Positions 30,848 through 42,826 of a DNA stretch of 64,000 bases are shown one piece after another (positions within the stretch are counted from its first letter, which is position 1; the number at the start of each line of letters is the position of its first letter). The translations under genes were made by a program, and so were the position numbers. The notes under the pieces are model-generated. The model was given only the letters and a program-made list of their open reading frames with translations. It searched no databases and was not told where the DNA came from. The DNA comes from Pisolithus tinctorius (lineage: Eukaryota > Basidiomycota > Agaricomycetes > Boletales > Pisolithaceae). The stretch lies in contig JANFAH010000002.1 of assembly GCA_024663395.1 (NCBI GenBank), forward strand, positions 4,030,001 to 4,094,000, in the 5' to 3' direction.

Positions 30848-31436
30848 GCGGATGCCATCCAACAACTCGAGAACCTCACCATGAAGGATGGTTCTCGAAT
30901 TACCAAATACATTGTGGAGTTCAATTGCTGGGCTTCACAGGTCAAGGACTATGGTGTCGGTGCACTCCACCACCGCTTCTATAGCAGACTTCCAGACCGC
31001 ATCAAGGACGAGATTGCTTGCATTGGAAAACCTTCTACCCTCACACAACTCTGCAAACTCGCTCAGACCATCAATGCACGCTACTGGGAGCACAAAGCAG
31101 AGATTTTACGCACCACCAAGTCTGCCTCTGACAAGTCGCAGTCTTCCAACTCCGACAGTAAAACTAAATCGTTGCCCTCCTCGTCCTCCACTCCAACGCC
31201 AAGGGCAAGGGCAAACAGAAAGATCCGCCCAAGTCTGATATTGCCCATCTTCTGGGCAAGGATGGAAAACTCACCTCCACTGAACGACAGCACAGGATGA
31301 AAAACAACCTCTGCCTCTTCTGTGGTGAGGCTGGCCACTCTGCCAAGGACTGTCCCAAGTCCACCTCTCGTGCAGCCAAAGCCTGTGCAGCTACAGCTGG
31401 AACTCTGCCTACTCTGACTGAGGAGAAGGCAGAGCC

Positions 31437-31443
31437 AAAAAAT
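31437..31443 (+). other. Predicted -1 frameshift site (G1)
   Basis: A AAA AAT directly before the gag stop TAG at 31444-31446. Protease opens in the -1 frame. Confidence 0.6.
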
Positions 31444-34400
31444 TAGTCTGCTCCTCCAGGGAGCTCGCACAGCCTGGAGGAAGCGTTGATCCCAACTGTG
31501 CGCAACCGGACATCTGACTCAATGCATCCACTCTTTCTAGTCCCAATTCTTTACTTCCATCTGTAACTCTTCTTGACTATTCCAATGATACTGTTTCTGT
31601 GTTGATCGATTCTGGTTCCTCTCATTGTTTCATAGACCTGTCTATAATCAAAAAATATGCCATTCCTGTTTCCTCCGTTTCTCTGCCAGTTCCACCCTGC
31701 TTGTTTGATGGTAGTACAAATGCTGTCACTTCCCAAGAAGTAGATCTTTCCCTCCGCTTTCCTTCCAGCGATGTCAACTCCATTTTGTTTTATGTTACTC
31801 CATTGGATTTTTCATGTTCGCTGGTATTAGGACACAACTGGCTCACCCACTTCAATCCATTGATTGACTGGGTACTGGGCAGTATATTGTTCAAACCATC
31901 ATTACAGGGAATGCTGACACCCCAGGCACCTTCGTCATCATCCACTGCAACCTCCACTCCAGATCCAACACCCTCCGCTCCATTTGCAGCTCTGACTGCA
32001 CCTCCGACAGACTTGCCACACTCTGCTCTGCTCATCTCACTCATCAATGCTGCTGTGTATGTCAGAGCCTGTGCCCTCCCTGGCTCTAGACAGTTCCACT
32101 TACAGCTCTCTGCTGATGATGTGAAGCTTCGTGCGTCCTCCACTTCTTCTCCGCCTCCTGATCTCTCCTCAGTTCCTCCTGAGTATCACAAGTTTGCCGA
32201 CATCTTTAGTAAAGACAAGGCCACAGAACTTCTGCCACACTGCTCGTTCGATCTCAAGATCGACCTTGAGGAAGGAGCCTCTCCACCCATTGGCATGATC
32301 TACTCTCTTTCTCCACCAGAGCTTGAAGCTCTACGCACCTTTATTGATGAGCATCTTGGCTATGGTTTCATCAAACAGTCCACCTCCGCTCATGGTGCCC
32401 CTGTCCTCTTCGTAAAGAAGGACAGTTCACTCTGCCTCTGCATAGACTATTGAGGACTCAACAAAATCACAAAAAAAGATAGCTATCTGCTGCTGCTTGT
32501 CTCCGACCTACTCGACTCTCCAAGCCATGCTAAAGTCTATACCAAGATTGACCTCCACCATGCCTACCATCTGGTCTGCATCGCAGACAGAGATGAATGG
32601 AAAACGGCTTTCCGCACTTGTTATGGTTCTTATGAGTGGTGGGTAATGCCATTTGGTCTGACTAACATGCCTGTGGCTTTCCAGCGATTCATCAATAGCA
32701 TCTTTGCAGACATGCTTGATGTCTGCGTCGTGGATGACATCCTAATCTATTTGCAGGACATGGAGTCACATCGTGAACACGTAAAAGAGGTACTCTGCTG
32801 CCTTCAAAAGCATGGCCTTTATGCCAAGCCAGAGAAGTGTGAGTTTCACTCCAACTCCATCAAGTACCTCGGTTATGTTCTTTCTCCCTCTGGTCTCACC
32901 ATGTCCACTGAGAAGGTTCAGGCAGTCTGCGACTGGCCTGAGCCACAGAAGGTGTGAGACATCCAGTCTTTCCTCGGCTTTGCAAATTTCTACAGATGAT
33001 TCATTAATAACTACTCCGACATTGTCGTTCCACTCACTCACCTCATGCAAAAGGGTGCTCCTTGGAACTTTTCCAAGGAGTGTTAAGTCCAGGTCTTCAC
33101 CAGTCGAAGGCCGGTCTGGAGTCTGGTCAGGGGTTAGAGGGTAATACGAGATATCAAGGGGTTTTGGACTATTGGACTTAGCGACTGAGGGCGCACTGGT
33201 CTGCACCGGTACAGCGATGATTGGTAAGTAGTGTTACAAAGAATCTTATCAAGCAAGGACTATGAACAAGGGATTACCGGGAACTGGGGCAGGACATGTC
33301 GCTGGGCTGGGTGTTACACTGGCCCGGTACCAACTAAGGGGACAACTCGACTGGGCACTGCATTGCAGTGCCTCACGAGCTAACATGTTTCTGGGTCAAA
33401 GGGTTAAGGCCAGGACCAGGGCAAGGGTTGGACAGGACCAGTCAAGACTGGGGTAGAGCTGGTCTGGGGTGGTCTGGGCACAGTCATGACAAGGAGTGCC
33501 AGTCCGCTTTCCTCCACCTGAAGGATGCCTTCAGCTCCGCTCCTATTCTCACTCATTGGGTTCCTGACGCTCTGCTTACAGTTGAAACCGATGCCTCTGA
33601 CTATGCCATTGCTGGCATTTTGTCAATCACCTTCTCTGACAGTGAACTCCACCCGGTCGCTTTCTATTCTCGCACCATGACCATGCCAGAACTCAACTAT
33701 GATACCCATGACAAGCTGTTGGCTATCTTTGAGGCTTTCCACCACTGGCAGCATTACCTAGAAGGTTCTGCCTTACCTGTCGATGTGGTGACAGACCACA
33801 AAAACCTTGAGTATTTTTCCACCTCTAAGGTTCTCACTTGTCGACAGGCCCACTGGTTGGAGTACCTCTCCCAGTTCAATCTTTCCATCCACTTCCAACC
33901 TGGCTGCCTTGGAGCCAAACCTGACACACTTATGCGACATTGGGATGTCTACCCAAAAGGGGGGGATAGGGACTACGTGCAGGTAAATCCTCACAATCTC
34001 CACCCTATGATTACACAGGAGCAACTTGCATCATCCCTCCGTACCACCACCCTCATGGCACCTGTACTCTGTGCCAACATGGTCTTCAATGTTGAGTGCT
34101 TGCACTCCGACATCATCTCCACCCTACCCTCCGACCCTATCTCCACCAGCCATCTTCCAACTCCGACTAGGCCTCGGTGGTCCCTGGACTCCGATGGTCT
34201 ACTCCACCTTGATGGTCGCATCTTTGTCCCTGACATTGATGACCTCTGCCGTTGAGTGCTTCAGTTTAAGCATGACCATCCTCTAGCAGGCCATTTCGGG
34301 CAAAACTGCACCCTAGAACTTGCCCGCAGGGACTATGTGTGGCCTAACCTCCGCTCTGACATGAAAGAATATGTCAGGTCTTGCACCGCCTGTGGATGCA

Positions 34401-35563
34401 GCAAAACTCCGCGTCACTGCCCCTATGCTCTACTGAAGCAACTCCCCATCCCAGAGAGACCTTGGAACTCCATCTCCATGGACTTCATCAAACACCTCCC
34501 CAACTCCAATGGCTACTCCGCCATCCTTGTAGTGATGGACGGCCTCTCAAAGCAAGTGGTGTTCATCCCCACCCATGACTCCATCACCTCTGCCAAACTC
34601 GCTAAGCTCTTCCTAACCCATGTCTTCTCCAAGCACGGAGTCCCAGCTAATGTCACCTCCGACAGAGGTCCTGAGTTCGTCTCACACTTCTTCCGCTCTC
34701 TAGGAAAGGCCCTTGATATGTGTCTTCACTTCACTTCGGGTTACCACCCAGAAGGCAGTGGCCAGACCAAGCAAACGAACCAGACCCTTGAACAGTACCT
34801 TCGTGTCTACTGTAACTACCAACAAGACAACTGGGCTGAGCTGTTACCTCTAGCAGAGTTCGCTTTCAACAACACACCAAGTGCAACTACTGGAGTTTCT
34901 CCCTTCTTTGCTAACAAGGGATACCATCCAAACCTGTCTGTGGTCCCTGACCAAGACTTCACTTCTCCAAGGGCTCATGACTATGTCATTGAGCTCTCCA
35001 CCCTTCATGACTTCCTCCGCCCCAAAATGTCCACCGCTCAGCAGCACTACCAGGGTCCAGTGGATGCCAAGCACATACCTCCACCTGAGTTTAAGGTTGG
35101 AGAACAGGCCTATGTCAAAGCCAAGTACTTCTGCTCCACTCGTCCTTTGGAAAAACTCTCTGAAAAGTACTTATGTCCATTCACCATCTTGGCCAGGCCA
35201 GGTACACATTCTGTCACCCTTAAGCTCCCTGACTCTATGTGCTCAGTACATCCAGTCTTCCATGTCTCACAACTGGAAGCTGCAGCGGCTAACCCTTTCC
35301 CAAACTGGCAACAACCTCCACCTCTGCCAGTGGATGTTGATGGTGACCTTGAGTACAAAGTATCAGAGATACTCGACTCTAAGGTGGACCGCTGTCACCG
35401 CCACTGTCAACTCTTGTATCTAGTCCACTGGGCTGGTTATGAGAACACTGATGAAGAAACCTCTTGGTTGCTTGCAACTGAGCTAGATCACACTTCTGAC
35501 ATAGTATCCGCTTTCCATGAATGCTATCCACACAAACCTGGCCTGTACCAACCTCTGCCATAA
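31444..35563 (+). pseudogene. Pol of G1 (protease, RT, RNase H, integrase, chromodomain)
   Basis: Domains in order: protease L-I-D-S-G-S-S-H at about 31602; RT from F-V-K-K-D-S-S near 32408 through W-V-M-P-F-G-L-T; and catalytic box reduced to V-V-D-D-I-L-I-Y near 32728, a 9-nt loss that removes the Y-L of Y-L-D-D. RNase H (E-T-D-A-S-D-Y-A-I-A) follows near 33588, then the integrase zinc part (H-D-H-P-L-A-G-H-F and C-T-A-C-G-C), integrase core (S-M-D-F, T-S-D-R-G-P-E-F, Y-H-P-E-G) and chromodomain near 35340-35500. TGA stops at 32451, 32955, 32997 and 34252 come from likely CGA codons. A solo LTR splits RNase H. Confidence 0.9.
33081..33491 (-). mobile_element. Solo LTR, G3 family (411 bp, TSD AGGAG)
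   Basis: On the minus strand it begins TGTCATGACTG and ends CTGGACTTAACA; AGGAG flanks both sides (33076-33080, 33492-33496). It is related to the G3 LTR at 44049-45343 but shorter, lacking much of the TATA-to-U5 stretch. It sits at the start of RNase H in G1 pol, whose frame (W-N-F-S-K-E-C, then Q-S-A-F-L) resumes after it. Confidence 0.9.
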
Positions 35564-35755
35564 TACTCTGCCTACATAATCCTCCTCCATGGGCCAACTC
35601 TGCCTCTTACCGAACTACCTTAAGTACTTTAGAATTTTCTCCACTTATCCATTTCACTTCTCAGAGTCACAAACAAAATCACAAGTCTATCTTGTAGTAA
35701 TACAAAATATACAAACTAAAGACAAAAAGAAAAAGAAACAGAAAAGAAAACTACT

Positions 35756-37014
35756 CTACTCTTCCATCACTTGTCCTCCACCACCCTCCTGTTCTTCTCT
35801 GCCTTCCTTCTCTCCTCTGACTTCTTCCTCTTCCTCGTTATCCCCCTCCACACCTTCATCCACTTCCTCATTCTTGTCCTCCTCCACCTCCGACTGAGGC
35901 CTCTTCCATCCTCCACCTGTGCGCTTGACCTCAGCCATCCTGCCTTCTCGTGCATCCTCCCTCCTCCTCATCTCTGCCCATTCCGCCCACTCACAGTACA
36001 GCCCCCACTTGTTGGCTGTCTGCTCCGTAGCCTCCACCATCCACTCCACTGCCCTTGCCATCCTCTCGAAGGCGGTCGCAGCCTTCTCGTGCACTGCTGC
36101 GTACCTCTCTGCAGCCTGCAGTTGCTGCTCCTGCTCCCACTCCGTCCACCAGGAGGAGACCCCCACTCCTAAGGGACCCTTGTGTGGTGTTGCTGGCTCC
36201 TCCTCATCTTCTCCACCTATCTCCTGCTTGTTGTCTGCTTCCTCTGTCTCTGTCGCTTTCTCCTTCCCCTTCCCTCACATCCTCTTCTTCTTCTCTCCTC
36301 GGGAGCTCCCTGTCCCTGCTCTCTTCCACAAGGGCCCCGCTGCCGCCTCTTCCCACGTCCAACTGCACATCTTCTTCTTGTTGTGACAGGGCACACAGGC
36401 CCTGGTCTTACCTTGCCCCAGCTCGCACTGCCCTGCCATCAGACTCACTATACAGCGAGTGCAGGGGGCTCTCTTGGTTGTGGTGACCACCACAGAGGCC
36501 CCAGGGACCTTCTGGGCAGTGTTGATGTCGTACACTGTGCCAGTTAACCTGAAATAGAGTAAGGTCAAAAAAAAAAAAAAATTGGTCAGCTCCACCTGAC
36601 TTGCAGTAATCTGCTACTCACCTCTGTGCAGCCTCATTCTGCCTGGCCTGGGCTCTCTCCTGAGAGGCTCTCTGCCTCTTCCTCTGCCGCCCTCTTCTTT
36701 TGAGCCTCCTCTTCCTCTGTCACCCTTCTCCTCTGAGCCTCCTCTTCCACTCTCTTCTTCTGCTCCACCTCCAACCACTCCTCCTCTGCCTTCCACCTCT
36801 TGGCCTCCTCGTGCTTGGCCTTGTGCTCTGCCTTGCGCTCTCTCTCTCTCCACTTGGCCTCCTCTTGTTGGTGTGCCTTCTCTGCGGACTTCTCTTGCTC
36901 AGTGTTGGTGGAGTTGTTGGTGAGGATGACCAGCTCATTGTCCACAACTTGGGAGTAGTCGTGGACATGGCCAGGGGTTGGCTGGGGAGTTTTGCTCTGT
37001 CGCTGGGGAGACAT
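35756..37014 (-). pseudogene. Antisense intron-containing gene in G1 (zinc-cluster-like)
   Basis: Lies on the strand opposite pol, between its stop (35563) and the 3' LTR. Exon 1 starts at 37014 (M-S-P-Q-R-Q-S-K-T-P-Q-P) and is followed by a Glu/Lys/Arg coiled coil. One frameshift brings it to A-R-Q-N-E-A-A-Q-R. An intron follows (36621-36549, GTGAGT to a T-run and CTATTTCAG). Exon 2 continues L-T-G-T-V-Y-D-I-N with a Cys cluster: C-T-R-C, then C after 8 residues, then A-C-V-P-C-H-N-K-K-K-M-C. The C-terminal part is W-W-T-E-W-E-Q-E-Q-Q-L-Q-A-A-E-R-Y, a W-rich helix region and an acidic tail. The same gene with the same intron is in G2. A nuclear, nucleic-acid-binding role is only a guess. Confidence 0.65.
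36549..36621 (-). other. Predicted spliceosomal intron of the antisense gene (G1)
   Basis: 73 nt. GTGAGT donor, a long T-run then cttac (branch-like), and TTTCAG acceptor. Removing it joins R to L-T-G-T-V-Y in frame. The G2 counterpart is 75 nt at 60722-60796. Confidence 0.65.
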
Positions 37015-37197
37015 GGTGATGGGGGGAAGGAACGAAGGTTCAGTACCCTAACACATGTTTTTTTTAAGTGGTACTTCGAACTCTGACAGAGCTCTGCCAT
37101 GGCTAAAGCCATTATCCTTGAGGCATCAAAATAATTTCAAATGATCAACTCATGTTGATCTTGTTCTGTACATGCGGCCTTCAGGGGTTCAGGCCCT

Positions 37198-37932
37198 AAG
37201 GGGGGGGCACTGTCATGACCGTGCATTCATCCTGTGTCATCACTAACTCCGCACCCTTTTCTGCCAGTTGTTTGCTCACTCTGCACCAACTCCACCCACC
37301 TTCTGTCATCTACGAACCATCTCTGCTCTGACTACTGTTGGACTTGTGTTGCTCTCCTACCAGACTGGGTGGACCATTCTCTGAGGGGTCATGTGACTAC
37401 CTTCGGACTTCTCCCTGACAGCATGCAGTCATGTACTCCACAGCATGCGCACTGCATGGTCCAGTGCCTGGACTGTTTCCTTTTTTGGATGTCCTATGTT
37501 ACCCGCTCATATGTCCTCCATCTACCCTTCATTCATCATCTGGGAAGTTTTACGAGTCTCCATATGTCAGTTCTGATTCTGGTTACTGTACCTCCATAGT
37601 AGTATAAAAGCATGTATCATACTCCGCTGTCCCTCAGTACAAATATCAACTTAGTTCCTACTCCCTCTGATTCCGTCTTCTGCCTGTCAGAGTTATCTCT
37701 GACTCTCTGTCTGTACTCTCCCTCTGAAACATGAGGGCTGAGATCATGCAAGGGGGTAGCACATGAGCTAAACCCAACACCCTCACTCCGCTCCGCCTGT
37801 GTCTCAGCAGCCTTCGTTCCTGCCACCACTCCGCTAGTCAGAGTTCTGTTCCTTTGTGTCAGATTTGCTTCTGAACCTTTCTCTAGACCTTGTATAGCAT
37901 CAGAGTTGGTTGGAGTAGGCCCGGACTTGACA
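37198..37932 (+). mobile_element. Polypurine tract and 3' LTR of G1
   Basis: The tract aaggggggggcac (37198-37210) is followed by the 722-bp LTR 37211-37932 (TGTCATGACC to CCGGACTTGACA). TATAAAA lies near 37602 and R near 37638 (agtacaaatat, one CpG change from the 5' LTR). It differs from the 5' LTR by scattered transitions and small indels, so G1 is not recent. Confidence 0.9.
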
Positions 37933-37937
37933 GTACT

Positions 37938-38960
37938 ACAGTCTCTCATTGGTCTTTTGAGTTTATACCCTGATTGGCATGCCAGGTCTTGGTGTAGTCC
38001 CTGCTCATGTTGCATCACTCAATGGTGGAATATTTGTTCCCATGGTGAGTAAATATAGCAATGTACACATAGTTCCACTTTACAATATAACATCAGTTGG
38101 AGTAAAGTGGGGTGGAAAAACCAAAAGACCAGAAATAAAGGAAAGGATGACAGACATCAGTGAAGTACAGATGCATGTGGAATGGTCCAACAAGTGGTAG
38201 ATGAGAGTAAAACAGGACAAAAGTAAAGAGGTATCTTCCAACAGAATGAGGATATGTGTACAGGTGAGAGGTAGAGCTGGCAGGAAGGTGGAAGCTGGAA
38301 GCACAGGAGGGCAGAGCCTACTGGCATGAAGAACAGCTTGCAGAATTTTGGGGTGACAGGGGTGATCAGAGTTTTTTAGAGGTGACTGGCACAGATGAGA
38401 GGCAATGTGGCTGGGCAGTGGCTTGGCTACTGAATTCTGGATGACCCTGGGCAAATGCAGAATTTCCAGATCAGCTTATTGAAGCCTGGGTGATACTCTG
38501 AAGGTAGGTAGAAACTCTGAAGGCAAAAGGGGTTGGAAGGAAACATGAGGCTGCAAGCAGGAAGAACCCCTGAAGCATCTGAAAGCATAGAGCAGTAGGG
38601 GTTAGTTGCAGAGGCAGCAGAATTTAGTGACAGTATCCTGTTTCAGCCTCAGGGAGTATACAGCTCCCCACACCTCCCAGGGACTTCAAATGCTGACTGT
38701 CCTCAGTCAGGCTGAACCGAGATGTGACAGAGACAAGTGTGGAATTTCAGCAGGTGTTATGTAACAATGATGGCTTGTGTTTGGAATTCTGCTTCATGCA
38801 GAGGGAAATTCTGCATTGTATGAGATGGCACTGTGGAATTTAAACTTGCTCAGAAGGTGGCTCACTGCTTGTCAAACCTTCACTCCCCAGTAACACCCAC
38901 ACTCAACTACCCAAGCCTACACCCAATCTTCAACATGCAAGCCTGCTCGATCCACAATGC
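37938..38960 (+). other. Unassigned 1-kb stretch
   Basis: Original right flank of the Tc1 palindrome, after the G1 duplication. It is AG-rich and has frames of about 70-125 codons on either strand without recognisable motifs. It may include the 3' LTR of the K02A2.6-like element, since gtggaattt blocks recur at 38749, 38832, 40554 and 40665, but I could not define LTR ends. Confidence 0.35.
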
Positions 38961-38967
38961 ATGACCT

Positions 38968-40538
38968 GTGTTCAGCATGAGGGACCAGGCAATTACCTCA
39001 CTGGCAGGAGCTCTGAGGCATGTTGGGGTGCTAATTGTCATTGCACCACAGCCAGAAGAGAGCTTAGAGGTGATATACAAGTGGGTGGGGGACTGGGACC
39101 AGACCTGGGTGAGTGCACTAGAGACCTGTGCAATGCAACACACTGACAGAACTCCCCAGGCTGGCATTCACTCATGGTGGAAGTATGTTGATGTGAACAA
39201 AATCTCCATCCCAAAGGTGCATGACACCTGCCTTCATGACATGACTGAAGAATCTGCAATGTGGCAGAATGAGATGATCCTGGCAGCCATAGCTATAGCA
39301 GATCTTTGTCACCCAGAAGGGCAGTGACAATTCCACATTGATGACCTCTTTGAGGACTACCAGGAGCAGGTAGAGGAGAGGGCATGCTTGGAGGCCAAGA
39401 TGGTGGCCCATCAGTGCATACCCAGGGCCAAGCTGCAAGAGGTGAGGGTCAAGACTGTGCACCAGGAGACACTGAAGGGCATCTGTCAAGAGAAGCTGCA
39501 CAGTTGACAGGGGGTGGCTCTGGTCATGCAAGCAAGGGCAAAGGGAAAGAAAGGGTACATTCTACAGTCCCAAAAACTCTGGGCATGATCACAGACCACA
39601 ACCAAATTTCTGCAGGCTCCCAGTGAAGGGGACGAGTTGGCTAGTGATGACAACAACAACAACAACAACAATGAGGGAGATGCCAGGGAGCCAGGTCCCT
39701 CAATGAAGGGGCCACAGATGACTGGGGATGATGAGCCCTGGCAAACCTCATGTACATTGGGGAGCCAGGGACATCCTGCAAATGGTGCAGGAATGCGAAA
39801 TGCAAGTGCATGCACACTCATGGAGTAGGGAGAAAGGTAAGTACCATTCAGGTTTAATTCTGCAAGGGAATGAGTTGACACCACCTTCAGTGAAAGAACC
39901 CTGGCACCATTGGAGTGGCAGGGCCATCTCACAAATGAGTCAAATCAACTACAACCCCAAAGGTGGCCCCAGTGGGACCTGCCACTGAACCCCCTAAGAA
40001 ACTTACACTGAAAATTCTGCCTCAAAAGGTCTTCCCCTCACAACAACCTGATCCAACCCCTATGCATTTGCCTTCCCCAGAACCAACTCTTTCCCCTTGT
40101 GAGCCTTTGCCAAGCCTCCTTCTCTTCTTCTGTGGGGCTACACCCACACCTGGGCCTTCATTCAAGCCCTCACCACCCCTTGGCAATGAACCCCAACTGA
40201 CACCCTGCATCAATGAACCACAAGTTGAGCATGAATCATTCTTTGTGATTGTGACCAGCTTACTGAACAAGCCTGGAGACATCAAAGAGCCAGGCCAGAG
40301 TGACATTCCATCAGACACAGAAACTCCACAGGTTGTAAACCCACATGAGTGGTCAACAGCAAGCTTCATCAAATGTCTGCAAGTGCTAGAGGCAAGAGCT
40401 GAGGACAAGGAGTTCAAGCTGGAGCAGTTCCACCAGCTGCTAGAGATGCTGGCAAGGAAGGTAACACTGCAGATGGAGGTTGCTTGGGCCAGACAGGAGG
40501 AGTTGCAAAGGTTGAAGGATGAACTCTGGGACCTGTAA
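38968..40538 (+). pseudogene. Antisense ORF region of the K02A2.6-like element
   Basis: Opposite strand to the pol that ends at 40799; the two converge tail to tail. A 119-codon frame (M-F-S-M-R-D-Q-A-I-T-S, with W-W-K-Y-V-D-V) ends at a TGA in 39325, after which the same frame continues I-D-D-L-F-E-D-Y-Q-E-Q-V-E-E-R with further stops. Near 39760-39836 one frame reads G-E-P-G-T-S-C-K-W-C-R-N-A-K-C-K-C, a Cys cluster, followed at once by a likely intron (GTAAGT at 39837, CTTCAG at 39890). The C-terminal frame (39963-40538) is Pro-rich and ends in a coiled coil (L-E-A-R-A-E-D-K-E-F-K-L). This layout matches the antisense genes of G1 and G2. Function unknown. Confidence 0.5.
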
Positions 40539-40798
40539 ATAGCATATGTGTCTGTGGAATTTTGGTACTGGTGTGATCCAAAAATGTAAGACTCTTTTGT
40601 GCACCAGTATTAGTACTACAGTAAGTGAAGGAAAAGTAGGATTTCTGAAGGAAGAAGTGTTGTGGAATTTTTTTTATTTTTTATTTTTTTATTGACTACT
40701 GTTCCTTGTGAGCAGTGTGGTTTTTATATGAGATGAGATGGGTATTGATACAAGAAAGAACAGAGAAAGAAAAGAAAGGAGGGAAAGAGAAGGACAGG

Positions 40799-42826
40799 CT
40801 ACTCATCTGACTTGTCCAAAGGGATGCCAATGAGTGTAGGGTCTGGGAATGAATCATCTTCAAGGTGGTCCAGGTCTTGTGTGGAAGCACCAGTCAGCTG
40901 GGTGACTTCAATATGAGTGTTATTCCACAGGAAATAGGAGTATAGAGTGAAGCAGAATTTCAAGACAGCACCATCTAATTCTGTGAGTATGTATGAGCTG
41001 CCCTTAGTGCATCAGACCATGATCATTGGTCCCAGGTAGCATGGTTTGGTTTTCTGGTTAAGTTCTAGTTTGATGCAGGAATTCTGAATGAGGATGAGTG
41101 ACCCTGGTTCAAAGGCAAAGTCTTTGATGGTATGCTCGAAATGAGCAACAAAATCCTTAGCTGACACAAAGTGGGATTTCAGGACTAGTTCATGGATGTG
41201 AGTGAGGTCTTCTGGATGTTTCTGAAGCTGGCAAGTATGATGGGCAATGAGATCAGTGGTTAAATAGAATTCCACCTTGAAAGGGGCCAAGAATGTTGCC
41301 TTGACCAGATCAAAAGGGAGTCTGGGTTTGACAGCATGAGCCATATAGAACAGAGAAAACCTGGTTGCCTTATGAACTGTAACCCTCTCTGCCCAAAACA
41401 CTGTAGGGGCAACTTCTGACCACTTTGATGCCTCCCCACCACAACTCTTTACCAGAACCTCTCTCAAATCAAAATGCCACCACTCAACAACTCCATTAGC
41501 CTGTGAATTATAGGGGGAGATGCATATGTGACAAATTCTGAAGGTCTTTGAGAGCCAGTTGAGAGCAAGGACATATGGCCCCCATTATCTGTGACAATCT
41601 CAGCAACAGCACCCCAATGGCATAAAATCTGTTCAAAGATGAACTTTCCAATGGACTTGCCTGTCTCTGCACAAAGCATAGCCCATTCAGGATAACTGGT
41701 AAGTGAACAGCAAGCTTGGGTGATGTAGCAGAAGCCATTTGACTTCAGCATTAGGAATGTGTCCATGTATGCCTTGTAGAATAGGGGTTTGGGAATGGTG
41801 ATGACTGGCAGAATATGTATGTGATTCAGCCAATGGATCTGGAACTTGTGGCATGATTTAACATACCAGTGGATGTCCTGCTCCTAGCATGGGCCACCAA
41901 AAGTGAGTCAGCAAATGCATGTGGGTCAAGAAGATACCCTTGTGCCCCAGATCATCATGAACTTGGCAGAGAATTCCAAGGTGTTTGTGTGGAGGAACCA
42001 CTAGCTGATGCCATCCCTGGGGCTCCTTCCCCCACAGTTTCCCTCCTTTCATGAAATACCAAGTCACAAGATGCACTATGCCTTCCAACTCTCCCTCTTC
42101 CCACCCTTCTGGCATTTTCTTCATCTCCAAAAACTCCTGCACCACTCAACCTCTCCTCTCTTTGCTGCACCTTTTCTGACCTTGGGATTTTGGTTGAGGT
42201 TTTCTGGTGTTGATTCTTCAGTCATAAAAGTACCTAGACTCTGTGGCAGGGCAAGGGATGAGTCTGACACAACACTCAGACTTTCCAAAGGGTAAGGGTG
42301 AGACTCAAAACACAGTTCCCTATGGTTCAAGAGCTTGATGGCAAAGGCCCCACACTCATCTATCCAATCCTCATAGTCCTCTTTTCCCTCCTCATCCTCT
42401 TCTGCTCTTAGCCTCCTCAAAAGTCCATCCAGTGTAGTATGCTTGTGTGCTGGAACATGTATGAGCTCAAAATTGAATAGAAGAATTCCAGTGATCCAAC
42501 AGTTTATGGTCATGTTAGGCTTTAAGTTGGGATTGTTAATCATCCCTTTGATGTACCATGCATCCACTTCAACAACTAAATTCTGCACACCAAAGATATG
42601 AAGTCTGACATCATGCAATGCACAGAAAAGTCCAAATAGCTCAAGCTTTGCTTGACTGTAGCAGTGTTCATGATCATTGAGGGTAATTGAGCTGAACCTA
42701 GCAGGGTAGTGTTTTCTGTCTTCCTCCTCCTGCATGAGGAGGTACCCAACAGCAATGTTAGAAGTGTCAACTGCTAAGATGACTTTCCTTTTGGAATTAT
42801 AGTCAATAGTTTGCAACACAGGGGAC
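40799..42826 (-). pseudogene. K02A2.6-like gypsy pol: RNase H, integrase, C-terminus
   Basis: Minus strand. RNase H begins I-L-A-V-D-T-S-N-I-A-V-G-Y near 42780, with Y-S-Q-A-K-L-E-L-F-G-L-F and V-E-V-D-A. The integrase zinc motif H-D-D-L-G-H-K-G and the core D-N-G-G near 41590 follow. The C-terminus L-N-Q-K-T-K-P-C-Y-L-G-P-M, then S-Y-I-L-T-E-L-D-G-A near 40970, ends at TAG 40799. There are several frame breaks. The RT and everything upstream are cut off by the LTR at 42827. The RNase H type differs from that of G1-G3, marking a separate gypsy lineage. Confidence 0.8.

Larger units (their letters stand above)
26454..31446 (+). pseudogene. Gag of G1, interrupted by two X elements
   Basis: Gag segments are 26454-26941, 28799-28984 and 30848-31446. 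Codon 4 is TGA, where G0 has CAA, and another TGA lies near 26567. Segment 1 holds the acidic linker and the start of the capsid-like domain (E-P-D-T-F-D). Segment 2 continues S-D-R-A-K-A-T-F-A-Q-S-Y-L-K-G. Segment 3 has I-T-K-Y-I-V-E-F-N, a Ser-rich linker and the CCHC knuckle [15 protein letters not shown] frameshift falls in the Ser-rich part near 31190. Both insertions split codons that join cleanly when removed. Confidence 0.9.
25660..37932 (+). mobile_element. Full-length Ty3/gypsy chromovirus G1 (TSD GTACT)
   Basis: Two family A LTRs (25660-26392, 37211-37932) flank primer site, gag, pol, an antisense gene region and purine tract. GTACT occurs at 25655-25659 and 37933-37937. The left duplication includes the last bases of the right Tc1 copy, so G1 inserted after Tc1. 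Inside are two X elements (26942-28798, 28985-30847) and a 411-bp solo LTR (33081-33491). Without these, G1 would be about 8.1 kb. Confidence 0.95.

Noticed and set aside
36549..36595. Poly-A run as evidence of a retroposed mRNA tail
   Set aside because: On the antisense strand it is the T-tract before a TTTCAG acceptor, and it recurs at the same place in G2; no target duplication borders it.
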